Positions 8,973 to 17,787 of a DNA stretch of 28,399 nt are shown here, piece by piece. Under the pieces are notes generated by a model. The model was given only the letters and a program-made list of their open reading frames with translations, was not told the origin of the DNA and did not search any database. Source of the stretch: an uncultured Bacteroidota bacterium (GTDB taxonomy: Bacteria; Bacteroidota; Bacteroidia; Chitinophagales; Chitinophagaceae); contig CAIRSV010000236.1 of NCBI GenBank assembly GCA_903881265.1, forward strand, positions 1 through 28,399. The letters run 5' to 3'. Position 1 is the first letter of the stretch, and each line of letters begins with the position of its first letter. Both the position numbers and the translations under genes were made by a program.

Positions 8973-9668
8973 GTGAAATTAAAACACGTTTTCCTTACCG
9001 TCTTTGTGGTTCTTCTCTTAGATCAGGTATTAAAAATTTATATCAAGACACAATTCTTTTACGGGCAGGAAGAGAATATTATTGGTACATGGTTTAAACT
9101 TCATTTCATTGAAAATGAAGGAATGGCCTTTGGAATGAAATTCGGTGATCATTGGGGCAAACTATTTCTTACCTTGTTCAGACTTGTCGCCGTTTGCTGG
9201 GGTTTCTTTTTTATACAAACTACTCTTATCAAGCAAAAATTCTCTAGCGGATTAATCTTTTGCAGTGCCTTGATATTAGCCGGCGCAATGGGTAATCTGA
9301 TTGATAGCTTGGTGTATGGTAAAATCTTCACAGAAAGCAGTTTCCACACAGCACATTTGGTTGCTTGGGGACAAGGATATGGCGAATTACTTCATGGCAA
9401 AGTGGTGGACATGTTGTACTTCCCTATGATGAGCGGCACCTTCCCAACTTGGTTTCCATTATGGGGTGGCGAATCGTTTGAATTTTTTAGACCCGTCTTC
9501 AATCTAGCCGACTTCTCGATTTCATTCGGTGTGATTACGATACTTGTTTTTCAAAACAAATTATTGCATAACCAACACATGCATCCCCCGGTGTCTGAGC
9601 CAGTAACCGAAGCTCCAATGTCCACAGATATTGCAGAAGAAGATACTGCTGCATCCATTCAACCATAG
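8973..9668 (+). CDS. lspA: Lipoprotein signal peptidase (signal peptidase II)
   Basis: This inner-membrane aspartic protease removes the signal peptide from diacylglyceryl-modified prolipoproteins. Four hydrophobic segments are present. The two catalytic aspartates sit in the expected motifs, GKVVDMLYFP (D146) and FNLADFSIS (D180), and the N-terminal LLLDQVLK and central FIENEGMAFG and AGAMGNLIDS motifs also match. At 231 residues it is longer than the roughly 165 of enterobacterial LspA. The extra length is a loop of about 30 residues between the two catalytic aspartates and an acidic tail after residue 200, as in other Bacteroidota. The start is GTG at 8973, 48 bp after the upstream gene. 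The carbonic-anhydrase-like gene follows after 58 bp and may be co-transcribed. Confidence 0.95.
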   Translation: MKLKHVFLTVFVVLLLDQVLKIYIKTQFFYGQEENIIGTWFKLHFIENEGMAFGMKFGDHWGKLFLTLFRLVAVCWGFFFIQTTLIKQKFSSGLIFCSALILAGAMGNLIDSLVYGKIFTESSFHTAHLVAWGQGYGELLHGKVVDMLYFPMMSGTFPTWFPLWGGESFEFFRPVFNLADFSISFGVITILVFQNKLLHNQHMHPPVSEPVTEAPMSTDIAEEDTAASIQP

Positions 9669-9726
9669 CATTCGGTCATTCGATTTCAAATGGCTGCACA
9701 TTTGCTCCACTAAAAATAATCACACT

Positions 9727-10239
9727 ATGCCTGTCATACTTCCTGTTAAAGGTATCTCACCAACAATTCCTGCATCTTGTTTTATCGCACCTAATGCCAC
9801 TATCGTTGGTGATGTTGAGATGGGTGAAGAATGCAGTGTATGGTTCAATGCCGTGATTCGCGGCGATGTCAATAGTATCCGTATGGGTCATAAAGTGAAT
9901 ATACAAGATGGCGCTTGTCTGCATTGCACCTACGAAAAAACGAAGGTCGTGATTGGTCATCATGTGTCGATCGGTCATCATGCGCTTGTGCATGGATGTA
10001 CAATCGAAGACAACGTACTCATTGGCATGGGTGCCATTGTGATGGACAATGTGGTCGTTGGCACGAATACAATTATAGCAGCCGGGGCGGTTGTTTTAGA
10101 GAATACAATTTGTGAAAGTGGTAGTATCTATGCTGGTGTCCCTGCCAAAAAAGTGAAGGATATTTCACAGGAATTGATTCATAATGAAATAGACCGCATC
10201 GCCAATAATTATGTCATGTATAGCAGTTGGTTTAAGTAG
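9727..10239 (+). CDS. Gamma-carbonic-anhydrase-like hexapeptide-repeat protein (YrdA family)
   Basis: The 170-residue protein is a left-handed beta helix built of hexapeptide repeats, with motifs FIAPNATIVGDVEMGEECSV, WFNAVIRGD and NIQDGACLH. The three zinc-ligand histidines expected for the gamma class are present at H66 (ACLH), H84 (SIGH) and H89 (LVHG), so a metal site is likely. Related proteins in bacteria often have weak or unproven carbonic anhydrase activity, so the reaction is not certain. The open frame runs back to 9631 inside lspA, but ATG at 9727 starts the conserved MPVILPVKG sequence and gives the standard family length. Confidence 0.9.
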   Translation: MPVILPVKGISPTIPASCFIAPNATIVGDVEMGEECSVWFNAVIRGDVNSIRMGHKVNIQDGACLHCTYEKTKVVIGHHVSIGHHALVHGCTIEDNVLIGMGAIVMDNVVVGTNTIIAAGAVVLENTICESGSIYAGVPAKKVKDISQELIHNEIDRIANNYVMYSSWFK

Positions 10240-10276
10240 CAGACTGAATAGGTTTTGGTTTCATTATAGTATAGTA

Positions 10277-10302
10277 ATCATCTGCTTTCATTGACGGATG
10301 AT
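10277..10302 (+). terminator. Stem-loop, possible transcription terminator
   Basis: ATCATCTG and CGGATGAT form an 8-bp stem (one G-T pair) around a 10-base loop, 38 bases after the carbonic-anhydrase-like gene. The T-run that follows is short (GTTTTC), so it is at best a weak intrinsic terminator. Confidence 0.35.
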
Positions 10303-10394
10303 GTTTTCAATCTATCCAAACCATGTTTCTTTTTTTTTACATTTCTAAAAAACTTCTTACCTTGTAAGGACATAGCTCTAACTAAACTTAAAAA

Positions 10395-12566
10395 ATGTTT
10401 TCTATGAAACCGGTAGCTTATTCATTTCAATTGGCCCTGCTTCTTCTTTTTTTCAATCATAGCACCTTGCAAGCGCAAGGCGGTATGTGGGCTCAAATGC
10501 ATGGCAGTGCAGGTACTGGCGCTCTTGGATGGTATGGAACCAAAGGCGTTCCTGATCCGCTTAACACACCATCAGGAAAATATCAGGGTGCGTATTGGAC
10601 CGATTTACAAGGAAATTTCTGGCTCTTCGGGGGCTTTTGTCCTTTCGGTTATTCAAACGATTTATGGAAGTATGACGTGGCTACAATGCGCTGGATATGG
10701 ATTAATGGGCCGCAATGGACCAACGACCAAAACGGTGAATTCGGCGCGCAAGGTGTACCATCTCCTAACAATTATCCGAGTGCTAGAACCTTTGGTCCTA
10801 ATTGTTGGACAGATAATAATGGTGATTTATGGCTCTTCGGAGGATATGGTTATGATGTAAACTATGCAACAGGAAGTTTATCTGATTTGTGGCGTTATAA
10901 TATCGCTTCCAATTCATGGACTTGGATGTCGGGACCTAATACAGTTAATCAGGCACCGGTATTCGGTACGATTGGAGTGGCCGCAGCAGCTAATACACCT
11001 GGAAGTCGACAAGAATGTAAATCAGGATGGGTGGATGATCAGAATAATTTATGGTTGTTTGGCGGATTAGATGGAGCCACAGCGGCTACGTCGACAAGTG
11101 TACGCAACGATGTTTGGAAATATACTATCGCCACCAATATGTGGACATGGATGAAAGGCTCTCAGGCATTAAATAATGGAGGAAGCTATGGCACCAAAGG
11201 TGTTGAAGCTGCGACAAACAACCCGCCATCCAGACTATCTTTTACAAAATGGAAAGGGAAAGATGGAAATTTTTATGTCTTTGCAGGAGGTAATAGTTCA
11301 ACCGCCCGCAATGATGTATGGCGTTATAACCCATTCACCAATAACTGGACCTGGCTTTCAGGTACCAACACCGTCAATAATGGCGGTACGTATAATGCCC
11401 AATGCAATCCGCAACCGACAGAATATCCCAAAGCACGAATCGAAAATCAAACAGTCGCTACCACCACCAAAAACTGCACTGAAATATTCTGGTCATTTGG
11501 AGGTTTAAAATCGCTTGCCAATGCCGAGTCATTCTATGATCTATGGTTATATAATCTTTCGACCAACAAGTGGACATGGGTCAGCGGAACACAGAATACC
11601 AATTATGTGGGCAACTACGGTCCTTTATATACTCCTTCACCAACCAATATGATAGGGTCGCGTGGAGGGGTTTTCATCTGGACCGATACCGCCAACAATC
11701 TATGGGTATTCGGTGGTATCACCTACGATAGCACAATTAGTGCATTAGGTCTTAAAAACGATCTGTGGAAATTTGTGCCTGATTCTTCGTGCTTCGATTA
11801 CAGTCTAAATTCAGTGCTTACACTAGTACCACCGGCAGATACAATTCTTTGTACGGGTGATACAACCGGTATGAATGTTCCTGATTTAGCCATCCTTGAC
11901 ATACAACCTATGAGCGGTGTCAAGTATTCTATCGATTCATCACGACTCGTCTTTTCACCCAATACCACCACGACCTATACGATCACCGGTTATGAATCAG
12001 GCATTTGTCCAGGCAGAGACACGATCACTTTTACCATTGTCGTAGTGCCTTATCCGAACGCTGATTTCACCTTGTCGCCCACCGAATCTTTTTTAAGCGA
12101 CCCTACATTCATTCTGACAAATACATCGCAACTTGCGGCGACCTATCAATGGATTTATCAAGGTATTCCATTCTCAACCAACTTCAATGTAACCTATGAT
12201 GTAACCGATAGTGGGTTACATTGCTTCACGTTGATTGCCTATAATTCTGAAGGTTGCAGCGACAGTGTCACGCATTGCGGTACAAAGCTGATTCCTGATA
12301 AGATATTTATCCCGAATGCCTTTTCGCCGAATGGAGATCAAGAAAATGACATCGTTAAAATTATTGCTAACAATATTACCTTACAAAAATTCTCTATTTA
12401 TAATCGATGGGGCGAACTCGTGTTCAAAACAACAGATATTAATAAAGGATGGGATGGTAAATTCAAAGGATCAGATTGTGAAATCGGAAGTTATTATTAC
12501 TACATCGAGTACGAAGCTTATAAGGTGAAGAAGACTGTCAAAGGCGATATCAGCCTGATTCGATAG
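10395..12566 (+). CDS. Exported six-blade kelch protein with PKD-like and T9SS type B sorting domains
   Basis: The 723-residue protein starts with a signal peptide (cut near QAQ, residue 28). Six kelch-type repeats follow, each with a LW-LFGG-like strand and a NDLWKY...W-W-G strand: WLFGGFCP, WLFGGYGY, WLFGGLDG, YVFAGGNS, WSFGGLKS and WVFGGITY. That count fits a closed six-blade beta propeller. Then come a short domain, a PKD-like segment (from ADFTLSPTESF) and a C-terminal type B T9SS domain (KIFIPNAFSPNGDQENDIVK, FSIYNRWGELVF, GWDGKFKG). It should be exported to the surface by T9SS. Binding partner or enzyme activity is unknown; no catalytic residues of galactose oxidase could be assigned. 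ATG at 10404 is an alternative start. It ends tail-to-tail with rsgA, 36 bp apart. Confidence 0.9.
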   Translation: MFSMKPVAYSFQLALLLLFFNHSTLQAQGGMWAQMHGSAGTGALGWYGTKGVPDPLNTPSGKYQGAYWTDLQGNFWLFGGFCPFGYSNDLWKYDVATMRWIWINGPQWTNDQNGEFGAQGVPSPNNYPSARTFGPNCWTDNNGDLWLFGGYGYDVNYATGSLSDLWRYNIASNSWTWMSGPNTVNQAPVFGTIGVAAAANTPGSRQECKSGWVDDQNNLWLFGGLDGATAATSTSVRNDVWKYTIATNMWTWMKGSQALNNGGSYGTKGVEAATNNPPSRLSFTKWKGKDGNFYVFAGGNSSTARNDVWRYNPFTNNWTWLSGTNTVNNGGTYNAQCNPQPTEYPKARIENQTVATTTKNCTEIFWSFGGLKSLANAESFYDLWLYNLSTNKWTWVSGTQNTNYVGNYGPLYTPSPTNMIGSRGGVFIWTDTANNLWVFGGITYDSTISALGLKNDLWKFVPDSSCFDYSLNSVLTLVPPADTILCTGDTTGMNVPDLAILDIQPMSGVKYSIDSSRLVFSPNTTTTYTITGYESGICPGRDTITFTIVVVPYPNADFTLSPTESFLSDPTFILTNTSQLAATYQWIYQGIPFSTNFNVTYDVTDSGLHCFTLIAYNSEGCSDSVTHCGTKLIPDKIFIPNAFSPNGDQENDIVKIIANNITLQKFSIYNRWGELVFKTTDINKGWDGKFKGSDCEIGSYYYYIEYEAYKVKKTVKGDISLIR

Positions 12567-12602
12567 TAGGCTAACATGGCATCCACTTACCCATTGCCTC
12601 GA

Positions 12603-13532
12603 TTAATAATGTTTATCATCAATCGTCTCATAGATTTTCGCATAGCTAACATATCGTTCGTCAGAAATAGCACCATCACGTACGGCCTGTAAAACAGCAC
12701 ATTGCGGTTCATTGAAATGAAGACAATTATTGTATTTACATGCTAGCGCTTTCTTACGAATTTCAGGGAAATACCCACCGAGCTCTGCACGTTTCACATT
12801 CACAATGCCTAATTCCCTGATGCCCGGTGTATCAATAATTTGACCGCCTTCAGGTACATCATGCATTTCCGCAAAGGTGGTCGTATGCATTCCTTTGCCG
12901 CTCCATTCCGATACTTCTGAAACACGAATATCCTTGACTGGTATCAGCGTATTAATGAGGGTTGATTTACCGACTCCACTATGACCGGTAATCAATGTGG
13001 TTTTATCTTTTAACAGCGCATTGAGTTGATCGATCCCCTGCTTCGCCTCGGCCGAAATTAGATACACCGGATAACCGATATCGGTATAAATTTTTTTAAC
13101 CTGTTCAAAATAAAGCATATCCTCTTCGTCTAATAAATCGGCCTTATTGAATACTATCATCGTGGGAATATGATACACTTCACACGAAACAAGATAACGA
13201 TCTATGAAACCCATCGACGTGCGCGGGTCCTTTATTGTGGCAATGATAATGCTTTGATCGAGGTTAGAGGCAACGATATGTTTCTGATGTTTATTATGAG
13301 GCGAGGTACGTACCAAATAATTTTTTCGGGCATCAATCCCAATAATCATCAGGCTATTCTCTAGTTCATCTTCAAGCACCACGTCGACATGATCACCGAC
13401 AGCGATTGGATTGGTTGACGTAATCTCTTTATCAATCTTGAATTTACCTTTCGTGCGCGCATTCCAGATTCGCCCGTCTTCCGTCTTGCAAAAGTACCAG
13501 CTTCCGGTTGATTTGTAAATGATGGCTTTCAA
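12603..13532 (-). CDS. rsgA: Ribosome small subunit-dependent GTPase
   Basis: RsgA is a circularly permuted GTPase that helps mature the 30S ribosomal subunit. The motifs come in the permuted order: G4 NKAD (129-132), then G1 GHSGVGKST (183-191), then G3 DTPG (234-237). An N-terminal OB-fold (residues 1-70) and a C-terminal zinc site (C265, C270, H272, C278) complete the family layout. Its 309 residues match the usual length. It is the last gene of a six-gene minus-strand operon, 11 bp after dsbD. Confidence 0.96.
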   Translation of the reverse strand: MKAIIYKSTGSWYFCKTEDGRIWNARTKGKFKIDKEITSTNPIAVGDHVDVVLEDELENSLMIIGIDARKNYLVRTSPHNKHQKHIVASNLDQSIIIATIKDPRTSMGFIDRYLVSCEVYHIPTMIVFNKADLLDEEDMLYFEQVKKIYTDIGYPVYLISAEAKQGIDQLNALLKDKTTLITGHSGVGKSTLINTLIPVKDIRVSEVSEWSGKGMHTTTFAEMHDVPEGGQIIDTPGIRELGIVNVKRAELGGYFPEIRKKALACKYNNCLHFNEPQCAVLQAVRDGAISDERYVSYAKIYETIDDKHY

Positions 13533-13543
13533 CTGGCTATATG

Positions 13544-15640
13544 TTATTTAGATAGTTCGGCATAACGCTTCAAGACCACATCAAGATGGGCAATAAAATT
13601 TTCTGGACTCGGATTGTAACTATATTCTTTATCGGCTAACAGGTTCTCCTTATCATCAATGAAAAAATAGTTAGGCTGCGTGTTAGAATTATACTTCGAC
13701 GATTGGATATCGATATTTTTTTGACCTAAACTTTTTACCCGACTTCCAAGCAATTGCGATTCATATTGTTCACCTTCAGGAATCAGGATATTGGTCGCAT
13801 CGCAGTACAACGAAACCACGATGAATTTGTCTTTCATTCGTTTAAAGACTTCCTCATTACTCCAAACTTGTGTTTCCATCTTGCGGCAATTGACACAAGT
13901 AATTCCAGTAAAATCGAGCATGATAGGTTTCTTCTGTTCCTTTGAGGCTTTCAAAGCATCGTTATAATCGAAGTACGTGTTCATACCATTCTTCTTCACA
14001 ACTTCGGGTTCATAAATAATAAAGTCGTTCGCATAACGATTTTTATTTTCGAAAGGCGCAGCAGCATTGCCGCCACTGCTGTTATTCCCCGAAGCTGTCA
14101 ACACAAAATCCTGCGTTCCCATTGGAGGCACAAATGCACCCATGCCATTCAGTGGCGCACCCCACATACCTGGTAACATATAAAATGCGAAGATGAGCGA
14201 TGTCAGTGCAAACATCAGACGGGTTACAGTCAAGTAAGGCAAGCCCCAATCATTTTTTGGTAATTCACTATCGTGCGAAAAACGGATGATGCCAAAAAGA
14301 TACAAGGCTAACGCGAGCGCAATCACAAACCAAATGGCAATAAATATTTCACGATCCAGGAGGCGCCATCCCATTTGCAAATCGGCATTACTTAAAAATT
14401 TAAACGCCAATGCCAATTCAATAAAACCGAATGTCACTTTAACGGCATTAAGCCATCCGCCTTGCTTCGTGAGCGCAGTTAGCAATTGCGGAAAAATGGC
14501 AAAGAGCGTGAATGGCAGCGCAAGTCCGATACCGAACCCAGTGAATCCGAATAAGGGCCCTACTTTGGCACCTTTCGAAATTTCAGCAATCAATCCGCCA
14601 ATAAAAGGCGCTGTGCAGGAGAACGAAACAATCGCTAATGTCAATGCCATAAAAAAGATACCGCTCCAACTATTGAGATTGGCTTTGCTGTCGGTAAATG
14701 TGCTCCACTTAGCAGGCAAGGTAATTTCGAATGCCCCAAGAAATGCCACACCAAAGATGATGAAGATGAGAAAGAAAAAGATATTGGTTCCCCAATGAGA
14801 AGAAATTTCGTACAGGATATTTTTGTTATTGACAAAGGTCAGCAACAACCCTAACAAGGCAAAAATGATAATGATGCTGATAGAATATTGAAGAGCTACT
14901 TTGATACCTGATGTACGATCTTTGGTTCGTTTGAGAAAAAAACTTACGGTCATAGGAAGCATAGCAAACACGCATGGCGTAATGATTGCAAGCAGTCCAC
15001 CGCCCATACCTTCAAGCAATAGCATAAAGTTTGATCGATGATCTTCGGCAGGATGCCCCGACGCTTTTATGGTAGCCGGTTTGTCCTCTTTTGCTTGTTC
15101 CTCAACAGGCGTATTGGTTGTGACAGCAACTGTTGAATTAGGCGTATCAATGGCATTAGAATTGGCGTTTAGAGAAGTGCCGGCATCTGTAATAGTAATT
15201 TGAAATTTCTTTTCAACTGGCGAAAGGCATTGCGAATGATCACAGGTTTGATAAAACACCATTCCTTTAATGATAATGTTCTCTTTAATAGTCGCTTTTT
15301 GTGTATAGGTGATTTCATTCTCATAGAAATGCGTAATGCCATCTGTTCCGGGAAATTCCTGACTTATTTTTTTTCCACGTTCTTTTACGGCACCCACAAG
15401 CTCTAAGCTTTTATTTTTATCAAAATCAAAACGGGGTGAAAGCAATAGACCATCTCCGCCTGGTTCCAAACTCCACAAATGCCATTCAGGTTTTAGTTTG
15501 CAATAAAGGGTGAGTTCATACTCCGTATCCTTTATTTTCTTGGCGCTGAATGTCCACGTTGTAGGATCTTTGATAACTTCAGCAAACACTGCTTGAACAG
15601 AGAAGGAAAGACAGAGGAGGGCTATTAAGAATTTCTTCAT
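13544..15640 (-). CDS. dsbD: Thiol:disulfide interchange protein DsbD (three-domain)
   Basis: DsbD carries electrons from cytoplasmic thioredoxin across the inner membrane to periplasmic thiol proteins. All three domains and all six expected cysteines are visible: a signal peptide (1-20) and alpha domain with C133 and C138 (QTCDHSQC); a CcdA-like membrane domain of about eight segments (205-495) with C223 (ITPCVFAMLP) and C342 (SFSCTAPF); and a C-terminal thioredoxin-like domain with C582-V-N-C585. A linker rich in T, N and A joins alpha and membrane domains, and a G/N/S-rich loop (515-530) precedes the thioredoxin part. It lies 8 bp after a gene for a second, stand-alone alpha domain. Confidence 0.95.
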   Translation of the reverse strand: MKKFLIALLCLSFSVQAVFAEVIKDPTTWTFSAKKIKDTEYELTLYCKLKPEWHLWSLEPGGDGLLLSPRFDFDKNKSLELVGAVKERGKKISQEFPGTDGITHFYENEITYTQKATIKENIIIKGMVFYQTCDHSQCLSPVEKKFQITITDAGTSLNANSNAIDTPNSTVAVTTNTPVEEQAKEDKPATIKASGHPAEDHRSNFMLLLEGMGGGLLAIITPCVFAMLPMTVSFFLKRTKDRTSGIKVALQYSISIIIIFALLGLLLTFVNNKNILYEISSHWGTNIFFFLIFIIFGVAFLGAFEITLPAKWSTFTDSKANLNSWSGIFFMALTLAIVSFSCTAPFIGGLIAEISKGAKVGPLFGFTGFGIGLALPFTLFAIFPQLLTALTKQGGWLNAVKVTFGFIELALAFKFLSNADLQMGWRLLDREIFIAIWFVIALALALYLFGIIRFSHDSELPKNDWGLPYLTVTRLMFALTSLIFAFYMLPGMWGAPLNGMGAFVPPMGTQDFVLTASGNNSSGGNAAAPFENKNRYANDFIIYEPEVVKKNGMNTYFDYNDALKASKEQKKPIMLDFTGITCVNCRKMETQVWSNEEVFKRMKDKFIVVSLYCDATNILIPEGEQYESQLLGSRVKSLGQKNIDIQSSKYNSNTQPNYFFIDDKENLLADKEYSYNPSPENFIAHLDVVLKRYAELSK

Positions 15641-15648
15641 AGAGTGGT

Positions 15649-16089
15649 TTATAATTTTACTTTAAAAGGCACATCGCTTGGGGGCAGGCACATTAGATTA
15701 TTACAACATTGCGAGCTCATGATACCATTGATGGTTGCACCCTTCGTTGATTGTATCGTCATGTTGAATTCAATCTCTCCTTCGAAATAATTGACCATAC
15801 CAATACCTTCCATATGTTTGGTCACAGGTCGGCGTTGAGGCGTTAAGGGCTTTACTATTTTAATATTCGTTGTTGTCAACGTCATTTCAGTCGGAATCAA
15901 TAATCCATCACCGCCTGGCTGTGGTGAAAAGACATGAAATCCTTCTTGTATCTTGGCAGAGGCCGTGAGAATAAACTCATCAGGATTATTGCCAGGCTTA
16001 CTTGTAAAAGCCCATGTAACTGCACTAGGGTCTTGTGCTACACCAAGAAACGAACAAAAGACAAATACAATAAAAAAGATTGATTTCAT
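15649..16089 (-). CDS. Stand-alone DsbD-alpha-like periplasmic domain
   Basis: The 146-residue protein has a signal peptide (MKSIFFIVFVFCSFLGVAQ) and then matches the N-terminal domain of the downstream DsbD along its length: WAFTSKPGNNPDEFILTA against WTFSAKKIKDTEYELTL, FHVFSPQPGGDGLLIP against WHLWSLEPGGDGLLLSP, and YFEGEI against FYENEI. The redox pair is kept as C129-x4-C134 (CNNLMC), aligned with C133-x4-C138 of DsbD; an extra C128 sits next to it. It probably acts as a soluble or tethered periplasmic thiol carrier or DsbD partner (inference). It is 8 bp upstream of dsbD and 11 bp downstream of purQ. Confidence 0.88.
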   Translation of the reverse strand: MKSIFFIVFVFCSFLGVAQDPSAVTWAFTSKPGNNPDEFILTASAKIQEGFHVFSPQPGGDGLLIPTEMTLTTTNIKIVKPLTPQRRPVTKHMEGIGMVNYFEGEIEFNMTIQSTKGATINGIMSSQCCNNLMCLPPSDVPFKVKL

Positions 16090-16100
16090 CGTGAATGGAA

Positions 16101-16787
16101 TTAATTAGTAAAAAGTCCTTCAATAATTTTTCGTCCGTCGGTATTCCCCAAGAGACTACTGCACGCGCGTTCTGGATGCGGCATCATACCGAATACATTT
16201 CGATTGCTATTACAGATACCGGCGATATGATGAGTCGATCCATTTGGATTTTCCTTGCCAACTTCGCCTGCTTCATTGCAATATTTAAAAATAATCTGAC
16301 TGTTTGCATCTAATGCCTGCAAGGTATTAGTATCAGCAAAATATCTTCCTTCGCCATGGGCAATTGGTATATTCAATGCTTGCCCAACCACCAACCTTGA
16401 TATGGGAGCTGATTGGTTTTCGCTGATGATAAACGTATTTTTACAGACGAATTTTTGATGATCATTTTGCAATAAGGCCCCTGGCAATAAACCAGATTCA
16501 CATAAAATCTGAAAACCGTTACAGACACCTAAGACTTTACCTCCTTTATTGGCATGCTCAATGACACTTTCCATCATAGGACTGAAACGGGCTAAGGCAC
16601 CACAACGAAGGTAATCGCCATATGAAAAACCACCTGGCAACACGATACAATCTTCTTTCGTAAACATCGACAAGTCTCTGTCTTTATGCCAAAGCATTAC
16701 AACCTCTTGACCCAGATCATTTCGCAATGCAAATTCCATGTCCCTATCGCAATTTGATCCCGGGAAAACAACAATTCCAAATTTCAT
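16101..16787 (-). CDS. purQ: Phosphoribosylformylglycinamidine synthase, glutaminase subunit
   Basis: PurQ hydrolyses glutamine and supplies ammonia to PurL in the fourth step of purine synthesis. The class I amidotransferase triad is visible: C89 in GVCNGFQ, H204 and E206 in HPER. The N-terminus MKFGIVVFPGSNCDRD and LPGGFSYGDYLRCG are PurQ hallmarks. The open frame starts at 16817, but ATG at 16787 gives the conserved N-terminus and a normal 228 residues, with a 10-bp gap from the upstream gene. PurS and PurL are not in the window. Placement in an operon with envelope genes is unusual. Confidence 0.96.
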   Translation of the reverse strand: MKFGIVVFPGSNCDRDMEFALRNDLGQEVVMLWHKDRDLSMFTKEDCIVLPGGFSYGDYLRCGALARFSPMMESVIEHANKGGKVLGVCNGFQILCESGLLPGALLQNDHQKFVCKNTFIISENQSAPISRLVVGQALNIPIAHGEGRYFADTNTLQALDANSQIIFKYCNEAGEVGKENPNGSTHHIAGICNSNRNVFGMMPHPERACSSLLGNTDGRKIIEGLFTN

Positions 16788-16797
16788 ATCCAAAAGT

Positions 16798-17778
16798 TTA
16801 AAGCACCCATTGTACAAGGATGACCACCGTAATTAAAAAATAGAAAGTAAATGTATTATATTTTTCTTTATAGTTTAGAAATGTCTGACTTAATATTATA
16901 CTAATAGGCGCCATCGTCAATATCCACGGCACTCCGGGGAATACGTTCGAAAAAATACCAATCACACTAGCGAAGAATAAATAAAGGACAACGCCGTTCC
17001 ATTTCTTGCGCACTGAGATTGCATTTTTAATCCCAGCCTGATTAACCAGATATAAACCATACACCAACATTGACGTGGAGACAACCGTCAGCATCACGAG
17101 CGGTATCAAGGCCATCGTTTTTATGGGTGGCGTTAAATTAAGGAACACTATGGTATGCAAATCATACCAATGACCACTAAGATATATCAAGGCCAGACTT
17201 AAGTAGACCGGTGTTAACACGCCTAAGAAATACGCCATGTTTTCTTCGAGAGAAAAAGGTCGCAGCAACAATAACAGTGCAAGAAAAAGAAAGACAAAAA
17301 GTATGGATGGAAAATAAAATAAGGCCGCCACTGCGACCAAGATTCCAATATCAAAACAAACCTTACGCGGGTTCGTTGTTTGATAGAGCTGCATCGTTTT
17401 AGAAAACGCAATAAATAAGATCAGACTTGCTATAGTAGCTGTTGAGAATACATTTAAGACTGGCGCAAAGGATGATAAAATCAAAAAGGATAAAGCTGGT
17501 AAATAACTTTTGCCTTGCAGAAATTTCTCACGGGTAACTACCACATTGAAATAAATCGAAAAACAAAGCAGCAAACAAACTGAAAGAAAGACATAGAAAG
17601 ATGGATGGGCATTATACAATGAGGCTAGTTGGGGAAACGAAAACAACATCCCATGCTGGAAATTATCGAGTTCATTCAACCCAGGAGGATGCAACATATA
17701 TTTTGCTTTTAGCAAAAAGGTGAAGATCACGATGGCGAACACCGATGATATATCGTTTTGTTTGAAAATTCGTAGCAC
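16798..17778 (-). CDS. Polytopic membrane protein, possibly DUF6427 family
   Basis: This 326-residue protein has about nine or ten hydrophobic segments spread over its whole length and no signal peptide or soluble domain. Fragments such as LLLRPFSLEENMAYFLGVLTP resemble the Bacteroidota integral membrane family DUF6427, but I cannot confirm that without a search. The function is unknown. It sits 9 bp after the exported protein gene and 10 bp before purQ, so it is surely co-transcribed with both. Confidence 0.75.
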   Translation of the reverse strand: MLRIFKQNDISSVFAIVIFTFLLKAKYMLHPPGLNELDNFQHGMLFSFPQLASLYNAHPSFYVFLSVCLLLCFSIYFNVVVTREKFLQGKSYLPALSFLILSSFAPVLNVFSTATIASLILFIAFSKTMQLYQTTNPRKVCFDIGILVAVAALFYFPSILFVFLFLALLLLLRPFSLEENMAYFLGVLTPVYLSLALIYLSGHWYDLHTIVFLNLTPPIKTMALIPLVMLTVVSTSMLVYGLYLVNQAGIKNAISVRKKWNGVVLYLFFASVIGIFSNVFPGVPWILTMAPISIILSQTFLNYKEKYNTFTFYFLITVVILVQWVL

Positions 17779-17787
17779 AGAAATAGC

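Noticed and set aside
9631..9726. Earlier start for the gamma-carbonic-anhydrase gene
   Set aside because: It would overlap lspA and add 32 residues with no family match before the conserved MPVILPVKG.
10501..11508. Three plus-strand frames inside the kelch gene
   Set aside because: They are out-of-frame shadows; the kelch repeats and sorting domain are continuous in the main frame.
14286..14798. 170-residue plus-strand open frame inside dsbD
   Set aside because: It is antisense to the well-supported DsbD membrane domain, has no recognisable motif and an amino-acid mix typical of a shadow frame.
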